Source: Roseovarius sp. ZX-A-9
Lineage (GTDB): Bacteria; Pseudomonadota; Alphaproteobacteria; Rhodobacterales; Rhodobacteraceae
Assembly (NCBI RefSeq): GCF_028369135.1
Contig: NZ_JAPWHW010000014.1
Location: 62,001-126,000, forward strand
Reading direction: 5' to 3'
DNA: 64,000 bases
Made by a program: the position numbers and the translations under genes. Every line of letters begins with the position of its first letter. The first letter of the stretch is position 1. Positions 1-9,300 of this stretch are shown here, piece by piece. Below the pieces are notes generated by a model. The model did no database searches. It was not told where the DNA came from and was given only the letters and a program-made list of their open reading frames with translations.

Positions 1-152
1 AGCAGGCCTGCGGCATGCCAGGTTGAGCCGCTGGTCAACTCGTCGCGCTCCAGCAACATGACATCATTCCATCCTGCCTTTGCAAGGTGATAGGCGATGG
101 AGGTTCCGACGGCACCGCCGCCGACAACGAGAGCTTTGACTTGGGTTTGCAT
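1..152 (-). CDS. FAD-dependent oxidoreductase, N-terminal fragment (dimethylglycine/sarcosine dehydrogenase-like)
   Basis: Only the first 50 codons lie in the window; the gene runs off the left edge. The N-terminus carries a Rossmann dinucleotide-binding motif, [16 protein letters not shown], followed by an acidic residue at the end of strand 2 (LLERDEL) and the GSTWHAAG signature. That signature is typical of DAO-fold enzymes of the dimethylglycine dehydrogenase/sarcosine dehydrogenase group, which oxidise N-methyl amines with covalently bound FAD and often carry a C-terminal GcvT domain. Whether the GcvT part is present cannot be seen. The start is the ATG at 152-150. Confidence 0.75.
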   Translation of the reverse strand, partial: MQTQVKALVVGGGAVGTSIAYHLAKAGWNDVMLLERDELTSGSTWHAAGL

Positions 153-266
153 GTGACCGTCTCCCTGACGCATATTGTGTTTCGCTTTTATCATGCCAGC
201 GGAACGGCGCGCAGCCCAGCCGACCTAAGGCAGCGCAAAACCGACGCCCACCGTCAAAACGTGGCC

Positions 267-935
267 CTACCGCGCCAGCGCTGCATCCAGTCGCCCGAGC
301 GGGAAATGGGGTGACAGGATCTCCCGCAACTCTCCCCGGCGTTTGTTCGCAGGATCGTAGAGCGCATAGCACAGGTAATCCTCCAGCAACGCCGCCTGCT
401 GCTCGTACCCGTAATCGAGAAAACCCGCCCTTTGAGAGGACGCGTAGAAATAGGGATCAATATTGACAAAGCTTTCGAGCGCGGCGCGAACGGGGCGATA
501 GCCGGTGCGCTTTCGGTTCTGCCATTGCCAGACATGCACCAGCTCATGCGCCATCACCAGCGCCTCTGGAAACAGCGCGTATTTCGGCCAACCCACGGCA
601 AGATCGGGCTGGTACAGCTCCGCCACCAGATGCACCCGATTGTAGAGCGCCCAGGCTGGTGGCGGCCCACTGGCGGGTGTGGGCGCGGTCCGGTCGCAGA
701 ATCCTTCATGCGGGGGGCTGTCGACCGGTAGCAATTTCGGGGCACGTTTCGGTTTTGCGGGCGGCACGGCCAAGCCCATCCCATGCGCCACGCGAACCTT
801 CTCGACATCAAGGCCGGGGCCGAGAATATCCGCCGCAAAGGCGCGTTCATTGGGTGTCAGCGCGCGGCTGCACCCGCCGAGCGCGAGCACGACGGCGAGT
901 GCCAGATACAGCGCATGTCCGGGTCGAAAGATCAT
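267..935 (-). CDS. Putative lipoprotein with HExxH-type metal-binding motif
   Basis: A 222-residue protein with a hydrophobic leader ending in a lipobox (LGGC, Cys22), so it is probably a lipid-anchored envelope protein. Residues 130-134 are HELVH inside MAHELVHVWQWQ, the zincin-type signature also seen in small DUF4157-like proteins. A later acidic stretch (YEQQAALLEDYL) could supply a third zinc ligand. The family is not firmly recognised. Peptidase activity is inferred only from the motif. The gene stands alone on the minus strand between the FAD oxidoreductase and an unknown membrane-anchored protein. Confidence 0.6.
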   Translation of the reverse strand: MIFRPGHALYLALAVVLALGGCSRALTPNERAFAADILGPGLDVEKVRVAHGMGLAVPPAKPKRAPKLLPVDSPPHEGFCDRTAPTPASGPPPAWALYNRVHLVAELYQPDLAVGWPKYALFPEALVMAHELVHVWQWQNRKRTGYRPVRAALESFVNIDPYFYASSQRAGFLDYGYEQQAALLEDYLCYALYDPANKRRGELREILSPHFPLGRLDAALAR

Positions 936-1112
936 GAGCCGCCTAGTGCCGGGGCTGCGCGCAGGTTGGCGCGGCAGGCAGATTGAGTTTGTAAGATTGG
1001 ACGGTCATGACAGCTTCCCTTCCCCGCCGAAATCATTGCGCGTTTTGGCGCGCAGGCCAAGGGCTTGGGATGGAAAACTGACCGCGCGCCAGCCGACGCG
1101 CGGACCTTTGGA

Positions 1113-2156
1113 TCAGTTGCTGCCGCAGAATTTGCCAACGCTGCTGGTGCGGCACGCGTCGGAATTCAAATTCAGCCGCTTTACGCCGCCATCGGCGCGT
1201 TCCGAATTGCCGGCAGCATCTCCTCCGACGCCCGTGAACAACCCGCCCTGCTTGCCCTGCGCGGTCAGGCGCTGGGGGCCGCTGTCCTTGACAGCCGTAT
1301 CTGCCTTGGCCGTGCGGGCAGAGGATTTGGCCGCGGCCCGCTCCAGTTGCCCCGCCCGCTTGAGAAATGTCGCGCGCTTGCGGTCGCTGAACGGACGGGC
1401 GTCGCTGCCGATATCCCATGCCGGTTTTGCCTGCATCGCGTTGAGCGCATCATAGTCTATGGCCAGCAACAGGTCCAAAAGGGTTTTGGAATCGCCATCG
1501 GCATAGGCGGTGATCACGATATCGTTTCCGATATATCCGCGAAGGAAGATCGGCTTTTCACCGGAACTGTCAAATTCATCATGCTTCGCGGCGTAGTAGG
1601 TCACGCCGCCGATCTCGCCCATCTCGACCGGGCGGCCACTGCTTCGCAGCACGACGTTAGCTGCCTCCGGGTCATTCGCCATCATCTCGGCAAACGCCTC
1701 ACCTGCCGACGGGACGAGGGCCGCTGACAGACGTATCGTGCCAGTGGGGCCGATATATTCCCAGATATTGCGATCCGCACGCGCAGCCGCCGTCAACTCG
1801 GCATCCATCGAGGCTTCGTCTCCGCTCGCCTCCGGGCTCGCCGTGAGCTTGCTCATCAAGCTGTCCTTGAGCGCAAGCAGGCCCGCCGCGGCAGAAGTTG
1901 CGCCCTCCGGGGGCGTCCAGCTGCGCCGTTCCCATCCATCAGGCGCTTCGGGAAGGTGGCTCTTGGCCATAACCACTGGGCCGACCGGCTCAGGACCGAC
2001 CAGCGTTCCGACGCGGCTGGTCACGCTCTGCGTATAGTCGGAGATCGAAAATTCCCCCGGCCCCTTGCCGAGAGCCTGCGCCTGCGAAATGTAATCGACC
2101 CCGGCAACCGCAATGGCGGCAACCACGGCGAAGCCGAGTGCAAATTTATTGATCAT
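1113..2156 (-). CDS. Hypothetical protein with N-terminal membrane anchor
   Basis: A 347-residue protein with one hydrophobic N-terminal segment (about residues 5-22), then a long soluble region that probably lies outside the cytoplasmic membrane. The C-terminal third is rich in Ala, Lys and Arg and of low complexity, and it ends in a short segment with two cysteines (DACRTSSVGKFCGSN). No known catalytic motif was recognised. It lies 92 bases downstream of gamma-glutamyltransferase on the same strand and could be co-transcribed with it. The reading frame is long and consistent in codon bias with its neighbours, so the gene is probably real, but the function is unknown. Confidence 0.6.
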   Translation of the reverse strand: MINKFALGFAVVAAIAVAGVDYISQAQALGKGPGEFSISDYTQSVTSRVGTLVGPEPVGPVVMAKSHLPEAPDGWERRSWTPPEGATSAAAGLLALKDSLMSKLTASPEASGDEASMDAELTAAARADRNIWEYIGPTGTIRLSAALVPSAGEAFAEMMANDPEAANVVLRSSGRPVEMGEIGGVTYYAAKHDEFDSSGEKPIFLRGYIGNDIVITAYADGDSKTLLDLLLAIDYDALNAMQAKPAWDIGSDARPFSDRKRATFLKRAGQLERAAAKSSARTAKADTAVKDSGPQRLTAQGKQGGLFTGVGGDAAGNSERADGGVKRLNLNSDACRTSSVGKFCGSN

Positions 2157-2248
2157 GTCGGGCCTCTCCGGTCGCGTCGGTTTGCGCCAGTTTCCCAGAC
2201 AAATCAGGCAGAATTGGGAAGTTCGCCGGGCGTCTTTCGGGCCGCGCG

Positions 2249-4030
2249 TTACTCTCCCAGGGCGACACCTTCGCGCCGGGGATCGGCGCCACCGCGCAAC
2301 ACCTCCCCGACCGAGATCGCGTGCAGCCCCGAAGTGAGATCGCGCAGCTTGACCTCGTAGCCCATCGCACGCAGCGGATCGACAAGGGCCTCGGCGCTGG
2401 TGCCCGCCTCAAGGTCGTAAGTACCGAAGCGGTTGACCATATGCGCCAGCGCGGTCGCCTTCTGCACATCAAGCCCCCAGTCGAGATGCGCGATGATCGC
2501 GTTGGCGACGTAGGGGATGATTCGGCTGCCTCCCGGACTGCCGATCAGCAGCACCGGGGCTTCGTCCTTCAGCACAATGGTCGGCGCCATGGACGAGCGC
2601 GGCCTCTTGCCCGGCTCGACGCGATTGGCCACCGGCACGCCATCCCGGTGGCTGCGAAACGAAAAGTCCGTCAGTTCGTTGTTAAGCAGGAAGCCAGCCA
2701 CCATGAGCCTTGAGCCAAAGGCGCTCTCGATCGTGGTCGTCATCGACAGCGCGTTGCCGTAGCTGTCAACGATCACGATATGTGAAGTCGACGGCAATTC
2801 GATCGCGTCGCCATCCGCCCAATTGAGCGCATGATCAAACTCGGGCATGCCAGCCGTCACCTCTGGCAGCGCGTCGTCGCCCTTCAGCAGTTCGGCCCGA
2901 TCCGCCAGATACCCCGGCGCGAGCAGTCCCTCCACCGGCACAGGCACATAATCGCTATCGGCCATGTAACGGCCCCGGTCGGCAAAGGCGAGCCTGCTGG
3001 CGTCGCCGATCAGCCGCCGCGCCACAGCACTGTCCAGCCCCATCGCCGCCAGATCGAACCCCGAAAGCAGCCCCAGCGTTTGCCCCACCGTCAGCGCCCC
3101 CGACGATGGCGGCCCCATGCCGCAAATGTCGTGACCACGGTAAGGCGCGCAAACCGCCGCACGTTCGCGCACCTGATAGATCGCAAGATCCAGATCGCTC
3201 AGCAGCCCCGGATTGTAAGGCGCATTCTGTACCGCGCGCACGATCTGCTTGCCGATTTCGCCGGTGTAAAACACGCCCGGGCCATGTGCGGAGTAATCCC
3301 GCAGGGTTTCCGCATATGCCGGGTTGCGCAGCGTCTGACCAACGGCGACTGGCGCCCCATCTGGCAGGAAATAGGCGACAGTTTCCGGGAATGGCGCGAA
3401 TGTCAGCGCCTCGCGCGCAACCGATTTGTGCAGGCGCTCCGTGACGGTGAACCCGTCCTCGGCCAGGCGGATTGCGTCGTCAAAGAGCGTCGGCCACGCC
3501 GATTTTCCCCAGCGTTGATGCGCCTCATGCAACAATGCAGGCGTGCCCGGCGTGCCGACAGACAGACCACCCGGCACCGCCTTGAAGAAATCCATCGGTT
3601 CGCCATCTGCGCTCTGAAACATCCGCGGTGTCGCGGCCAGCGGCGCGGTCTCGCGCCCGTCCAGCGTCGTCAGGCTGCTGGATTGCGCATCCCACCACAC
3701 CAGGAATGCGCCACCGCCAAGGCCCGAGCTTTGCGGCTCCACCAGACCCAACACAAGCTGCACCGCGATCATCGCGTCGGCGGCCGTACCACCCGAGCGC
3801 AGCACCTTTGCACCGGCCTCTACCGCCAGCGGATGCGCCGCGACCACCATCCAGTCATCCGCGACCACCGGCTGACCGGCCTGCTTGTGGCGCAGCGCGT
3901 CGGCCACCGCTGGACTGGTCGCCACGGCCCCTGCCCCGCCAAGTTCAGGCGCGACAGCATCGGCGGCCTCCTGCGCTGCTGCGCCACTGGCCCATAGCAA
4001 AGCCACCGCGATGAAAACGAATTTGCGCAT
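2249..4030 (-). CDS. ggt: Gamma-glutamyltransferase
   Basis: A 593-residue precursor of the N-terminal-nucleophile hydrolase that transfers the gamma-glutamyl group of glutathione to water or amino acids in the periplasm. It starts with a signal peptide (MRKFVFIAVALLWASGAAA). The large-subunit signature SSGLGGGAFLVWWD is present. The autoprocessing site is STSH, with the expected nucleophile Thr415, followed by SYGNALSMTTTIES and the RPRSSMAPTIV and GSPGGSRI motifs of the small subunit. Length and motif order are normal for the family. The gene appears to be transcribed alone or with the unknown gene downstream at 1113-2156. Confidence 0.95.
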   Translation of the reverse strand: MRKFVFIAVALLWASGAAAQEAADAVAPELGGAGAVATSPAVADALRHKQAGQPVVADDWMVVAAHPLAVEAGAKVLRSGGTAADAMIAVQLVLGLVEPQSSGLGGGAFLVWWDAQSSSLTTLDGRETAPLAATPRMFQSADGEPMDFFKAVPGGLSVGTPGTPALLHEAHQRWGKSAWPTLFDDAIRLAEDGFTVTERLHKSVAREALTFAPFPETVAYFLPDGAPVAVGQTLRNPAYAETLRDYSAHGPGVFYTGEIGKQIVRAVQNAPYNPGLLSDLDLAIYQVRERAAVCAPYRGHDICGMGPPSSGALTVGQTLGLLSGFDLAAMGLDSAVARRLIGDASRLAFADRGRYMADSDYVPVPVEGLLAPGYLADRAELLKGDDALPEVTAGMPEFDHALNWADGDAIELPSTSHIVIVDSYGNALSMTTTIESAFGSRLMVAGFLLNNELTDFSFRSHRDGVPVANRVEPGKRPRSSMAPTIVLKDEAPVLLIGSPGGSRIIPYVANAIIAHLDWGLDVQKATALAHMVNRFGTYDLEAGTSAEALVDPLRAMGYEVKLRDLTSGLHAISVGEVLRGGADPRREGVALGE

Positions 4031-4070
4031 GACGCCTCTCCCTTAAAGAACCGGCCTTGCTGAATTTCGC

Positions 4071-5051
4071 TCAGAGCATGGACGGAACCACCTGATCCGG
4101 TGGGCGGTGGCCGTCGTCGAAGGTTTTGATATTAACCAATACCTTTTCGCCCATCTCGATGCGCCCCTCGACCGTGGCCGAGCCCATATGCGGCAACAGC
4201 ACGACGTTCTTGAGTTCTCGCAGGCGCGGGTTGGCCCCGTCTTCGTAAACATCAAGCCCCGCACCCGCGATCTCGCCCGCGCGCAGCATGCGCGTCAGCG
4301 CGTTCTCGTCGATCACCTCACCACGCGAGGTATTCACGATCACCGCGTCACGCTTCATCAGTTTCAGCCGCCGCGCATTCATCAGGTGGAAGGTCGAGGG
4401 CGTGTGGGGGCAGTTCACGCTGATCACGTCCATCCGCGCCACCATCTGATCCAGACTCTCCCAATAGGTCGCTCCCAGCGCCTCTTCAATCTCGGGGCGC
4501 AGACGTTTGCGATTGTGGTAGTGGATCTGCATGCCGAATGCCGCCGCGCGTCTTGCCACGGCCTGTCCGATGCGACCCAGCCCCAGAATGCCCAGGCGGC
4601 GCCCTGCGACTCGCCCGCCCATCAGGGCGGTGGGCGACCAGCCATGCCATTCGCCCGACTGCATCAGCGCCAGCCCCTCCGGGATGCGCCGCGTCACGCT
4701 GAGAATCAGCGCCATCGTCATGTCGGCAGTGTCATCCGCCGAAACTCCCGGCGTGTTCGACACTAAAATGCCGCGCTGGCGCGCCGTGGCCACGTCGATA
4801 TGGTCGACACCCGCGCCGTAATTCGCGATCAGCTTCAGCTTGTCGCCGGCCTGCGCGATCAGGCCCGCATCGATCGTATCGCTGAGGGTCGGCACCAGAA
4901 CGTCAGCCCCCCGGATCGCCTTGACCAGCTCGTCGCGGGTCATCGGCGTGTCATCCTCGCGCAGCGTCGTGTCGAACAACTCGGCCAGACGGGCCTCGAC
5001 GGCCTCGGGCAAACGTCGCGTTACGACAACACTCAGGCGTTCAGTTGGCAT
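4071..5051 (-). CDS. D-2-hydroxyacid dehydrogenase (glyoxylate reductase-like)
   Basis: A 326-residue NAD(P)H-dependent enzyme of the D-isomer 2-hydroxyacid dehydrogenase family. It contains the Rossmann motif GILGLGRIGQAVARR, the substrate-binding arginine region VNTSRGEVIDE, and the C-terminal His-containing segment LLPHMGSATVEGR. The sequence is closest to glyoxylate/hydroxypyruvate reductases (GyaR type), but the substrate is not fixed by motifs. The start is placed at the ATG at 5051 because a strong AGGAGG lies six bases upstream. A longer in-frame extension to 5207 has no such site and would add a non-conserved basic leader. Confidence 0.88.
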   Translation of the reverse strand: MPTERLSVVVTRRLPEAVEARLAELFDTTLREDDTPMTRDELVKAIRGADVLVPTLSDTIDAGLIAQAGDKLKLIANYGAGVDHIDVATARQRGILVSNTPGVSADDTADMTMALILSVTRRIPEGLALMQSGEWHGWSPTALMGGRVAGRRLGILGLGRIGQAVARRAAAFGMQIHYHNRKRLRPEIEEALGATYWESLDQMVARMDVISVNCPHTPSTFHLMNARRLKLMKRDAVIVNTSRGEVIDENALTRMLRAGEIAGAGLDVYEDGANPRLRELKNVVLLPHMGSATVEGRIEMGEKVLVNIKTFDDGHRPPDQVVPSML

Positions 5052-5156
5052 GCGGACCCTCCTAGATCTTTTCACGTTGGCGCGTTGCTGGCAGAGTGAC
5101 GCAGGAATAGACGGGGCACAAGAACCCCGCGCAGCTAGACAGGCAGAAATCGAGAT

Positions 5157-5657
5157 ATGTCGAGAGTTTCCAATCTTCTCTGGGCGACATTGCTGACCGG
5201 TGCGCAAACGTTGGGCGCTGCGGCCCAGGATCGCGGCTCGGTGACCAAGCTGCCCTTGCCGCGCTTCGTGTCAATGAAGGCCTCCGAAGGCAATGTGCGG
5301 CGCGGCCCCAGCAGCACGCACCGCATAGACTGGATTTTCGTGCGCAAGGATATTCCGCTGGAGATCACTGCAGAACACGGCCACTGGCGGCGCATCCGCG
5401 ATCGTGACGGCGCGGGAGGCTGGATGCACTATTCACTGCTGTCGGGCGTACGCACCGCGATCATCGAGACCGACATGGTCGAAATGAAAGCAAAGCCGGC
5501 CCCGGATGCGATGGCCGTGGCGCAGTTGGAACTGGGGGTAATCGCCCGAATCCAGGAATGCAGCATCGAATGGTGCGAGATCCGGTCCTCTGGCTATCAG
5601 GGCTGGGTACGCAAGGCTGATCTTTGGGGTGTGAAGCCGGACGAAACACTGGAATGA
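5157..5657 (+). CDS. Secreted protein with bacterial SH3 domains
   Basis: A 166-residue protein with a signal peptide (about residues 1-23, cleavage near GAAAQD). It is followed by two SH3-like segments: residues about 38-90 (ASEGNVRRGPS, then W-R-R-I-R-D-R-D-G-A-G-G-W) and residues about 100-160 (VAQLELGVIARIQEC, then SGYQGWVRKADLWGV). The NVRxGPS and GWV motifs are those of bacterial SH3 (SH3b/DUF1058) proteins, which act in the cell envelope, often on peptidoglycan. It is divergent from the dehydrogenase at 4071-5051, with 105 bases between the starts. The exact role is unknown. Confidence 0.8.
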   Translation: MSRVSNLLWATLLTGAQTLGAAAQDRGSVTKLPLPRFVSMKASEGNVRRGPSSTHRIDWIFVRKDIPLEITAEHGHWRRIRDRDGAGGWMHYSLLSGVRTAIIETDMVEMKAKPAPDAMAVAQLELGVIARIQECSIEWCEIRSSGYQGWVRKADLWGVKPDETLE

Positions 5658-5732
5658 CGGCGTGGTCGCAGCCGCACCACCACGCGCGCAAAAATTGTCA
5701 TCGAAACGGGCATCTTTTTTGCCATTCCGGCC

Positions 5733-5761
5733 TTGCACCAGATATCCAGCCGCGTTAGATA
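5733..5761 (+). promoter_or_regulatory. Probable sigma-70 promoter of tRNA-Gln
   Basis: TTGCAC (5733-5738) and TAGATA (5756-5761) are separated by exactly 17 bases and end 12 bases before the tRNA-Gln gene. The match to the vegetative consensus and the position fit a tRNA promoter. This was read by eye, with no transcript evidence. Confidence 0.55.
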
Positions 5762-5773
5762 ACGCGCCAATGT

Positions 5774-5848
5774 TGGGATGTAGCCAAGTGGTAAGGCAAC
5801 TGTTTTTGGTACAGTGTACCGTAGGTTCGAATCCTACCATCCCAGCCA
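5774..5848 (+). tRNA. tRNA-Gln (anticodon TTG)
   Basis: A complete cloverleaf. The acceptor arms TGGGATG and CATCCCA pair fully, followed by discriminator G and an encoded CCA. The D arm contains AGTGGTAAGGC, the anticodon loop is TTTTGGT with anticodon TTG, and the T arm has GGTTCGAATCC. The length is 75 bases including CCA. It stands at the left border of an accessory patch (5.8-10.5 kb). Confidence 0.97.
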
Positions 5849-6305
5849 AATACCTCTCCAAAACCAGACAATACGACTGCCACTGCTGATAGTGGCACTG
5901 TTTCCGTGGGTTACGGGTATGCTGGCCCATCGCAGACCGCCAATGCCCGACGAATAAGCCCCAACATCACTCACAGTCTGAGGTCGCGCTTTGCGCGAGA
6001 CAAGTGTCCGTCCGGGATGTTCAGAGAGTCGTGAACCCGTGGCACACCATGTCTGACTTCAACGCCTATGGGGTCAAATAGAGCAAATTTCTAAGAGAGT
6101 GTTCTTGGCTCATCGTAACCACTGGGGAGTGGAAGATAAGACAGGCAACTGGAACACGCAAAAGTCTTGGTGAGAAGATCTTCAACACACGTTGACGCAG
6201 GCGCGGTCGCCCTGGTGTGTGGCCTCATGGACCCTTGCAAGGCACACCTCACAACTTGTGATTGACTGCAAGAAAGATCAAAGATACCCCGCCTGAAAAA
6301 GCCGA
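5849..6305 (+). other. Intergenic, no gene recognised
   Basis: There are 457 bases between tRNA-Gln and the fusion gene. The composition is less GC-rich than the flanks, and all frames are short or cross the tRNA. No second copy of the tRNA 3' end and no recombinase fragment was found here. It presumably holds the promoter of the following gene, but no convincing -35/-10 pair stood out. Confidence 0.4.
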
Positions 6306-9300
6306 ATGGCACCATCTTACGATGCTGTCTTTCATCCCAATTCCTTCGATTTTTCCGAGGTTATTCCCCTGAAACAGCTGCAGACTGACAAGCGACTACA
6401 TGTCTCGATTCTCTTCATCTTGTTGGCTCTGTACGCCTTTTGGTTCGGTTCACGCTATCCCGCGTTGAATGAGAAGGCATTGATGGGAATGCGGACGGAA
6501 ACATCCGGGATCGCGTTCGATACGTTGATCGAGGTGTTGCCCGGTGCCGGGCTGCTAAAGGCTGTTTTTGCCAATACGATCAATTGGATCTACACGAACT
6601 GGAAGGGCATGACCTTCGGTGTGATTTTTGGTGCCGCCATGCTGACCTTGCTGGGGTTGCTGCCAAAACGTCAATTCAAAGGCTATTTCTCGAATGCCCT
6701 GATGGGCACGATGATGGGGGCGCCCTTGGGGGTTTGCGTCAATTGTGCGGCCCCGATTGCACAAGGTCTGCATGAGGCAGGCATGCGCCGAGAGACAACT
6801 CTGGCGGCCCTGATCGCGTCGCCATCGTTGAATGTCATTGTCGTTACGATGAGCTTTGCGCTGTTGCCGCTGCATCTGGCCCTGATCAAGCTGCTGGCGA
6901 TGCTGATCTTTCTCTTGTTAGTATTGCCGGTTCTGGTGCGATTGCTCGACCGTGTCGTCCCGGCCAAACCTACAGCGGATCTCGCACCAACGATCCGAAA
7001 GAACTCGTTGCTGCGCTCGATTGGCGAGAAAATCCACCTGGGCGTGCATTCGACGGTTGCCCAGCAACGGTATCTGCAAGCCTTGCGTTGGTTCCTGCGC
7101 ACCTATGCAGAGAATTTCCTGATGCTGGTGCGTATCACGGTCCCTCTTATGCTTTTGGCCGGTTTTGCCGGTGCGATGATTGTCACGGTGTTGCCAGTCG
7201 AAACGCTGTTGTCCCACGTCACCTTTTTTGATGGGCGAATGGGCGCGTTTCTGGCGCTTTGCCTCATTGCCGCCTTTGCACTGTTCCTGCCGGTTCCCAT
7301 CGCATTCGACGTGATCCTGGTTTCCGTTCTCTATGCGGCGGGCTGGCGGGATTACTTTGCCATGACGGCATTGCTCGCGCTGGGGACTTTCAGCATCTAT
7401 TCGTTCCTGATTGTCGGCAGGGCGATGTCCTACCGCATCGCATTGTCAATGAGCGCCGCATTATTCTGTCTGTCCATCGCCGGCGGCATCGTGGCATGGG
7501 GTGCCGCACCTTATGCGCAGAGTTTCCGCTGGGAGCAGGTGGCAGCCATCTTGCAAAACGCCAAACCGCGCCAGACCGTGAATGAAGCCGCTGTGTTGCC
7601 GGATGTGACAGCGGATATCCAAGAGACCCCCGCAGCCGTTCCCGTCTCGCGCAGCCGCTCCACAAACCTCATTTCCCATACCGGCCCCGGTCGTGTCACG
7701 GTATCAGAAGCGCCCCTAGAGTCGGCAGCCGCGCCAGCCGTTGGCAACACGGCGTTCGCCCGCATAGACGGCGCCGACATCGGGCTAGACCTGATCCACG
7801 ACGCGGCAGCGCTCAAACAAATCGAACCGTATACATATTTTGGCGGAATCGCTGCCGGAGACATCGACGGGGATGGGTGGGACGAAATCGTCATGGGGAA
7901 TGGCCCGGAAACCGGCGGCCTTTCGCTCTACATGAACCGGCAGGGCCGGTTTGTCCGACAGGATGTTTCGCTGGGGCAGATTGACGGCGCTTTTGTCAAC
8001 GCGGCGACGCTGGTCGATCTGGACAATGACGGAGCACTTGATCTCTTCGTATCGACCTTCATGGAAGGCGCGTACATCTTTCGAAACATAGGCGGGCAGT
8101 TTGATCCGAAAGAGGCCACCCGTCTTCCCAACCGTGACGCGCTTATGATGGGTGCCCCTGCTTTTGCCGATCTGGATCATGACGGTGATCTGGATATCCT
8201 CGCAGCCAACTGGGTCGGGGCTGCGGCCGTCGGTTTTGGCGCGGACCGCCGCGCAAGGGACCGCATCCTGTGGAACAACGGGACCAGTTTCGAGCCAATG
8301 GAACTGCCGGGCGTGCCGGGGGAAAGCCTGAGCACCCTGATCATGGATATCAACGGCGATGGCCATGACGACATTCTCATCGGCGATGACGGCTTCCACT
8401 CGGACAAGGCCTATCTCAACACCGGGCACCACAGCTACAAACTGCTTCGGAAATCCGACGGAGTGATGCCCTATCTCGGCCAGGCGACGATGAGCCTGGA
8501 TTCCGGAGATTTTGACAATGACGGCGAGATGGAAGTTTACCTGTCCCAGATCACCCAGGCCAAATCAAGCGAACGTCAGGATTACTGCAACCCAGAGATG
8601 AAGCTGTTGCATGGAGAGACCGCAGATTGCGAGACCATGCTGCTCGATCGCAGCAAACTGTTCGCAGCGACGAACCCATTGCTGCCCAACTGCATGACCA
8701 TGCAGGACCCGCAGATGCGCGCGATCTGTGGAATGTACGCGCATATCCGGCGCGCGGGCCTGAGCGGTGCGTCATATGACTGCGGCCAATTCCCGGCGGG
8801 CTGGCCGGTCATGCGTCGCCTTTGCGAGGCTTTGTTGCCCACCCAGATACTGCCCCCGGCAGAAATCGCGGACGATAACGCAAGGCACGATCCTCTGGGC
8901 TATCGGGCCGATAGAAGCCTGCTGCTGTCAAAGACGGAAAACGGAGCGTTTGTCGATCTCTCGACGCAGACGCATTCCGACCGCCCCGGATGGAGCTGGA
9001 ACGCGAAATTCACCGATCTGGATCAGGACGGGTGGCAGGATATATTTGTCGCAACAGGTTACATTCCCTTGCCGCCCTATGCCTCGAATGCCTTTTACCG
9101 CAACACCGGGACGGGGACATTTTCGCATATGTCCTCCGAATACGGTCTGGCGGATGCCATCCCAACGACATCATATGTCTTGATGGACTATGACCGAGAC
9201 GGAGACGTCGATGTTATCCGTGCGCCAAGCACTGCGGGCGTCATCGTGCATCGCAATGACCGCCCCGATGGCCAGGGCTTGTGGATCAGGCTTCGCGATG

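Noticed and set aside
5433-5930. A 165-codon minus-strand frame running through tRNA-Gln (GMVGFEPTVHCTKN)
   Set aside because: Translation of the tRNA and of the antisense of the SH3 protein; no recombinase-like sequence was found behind it.
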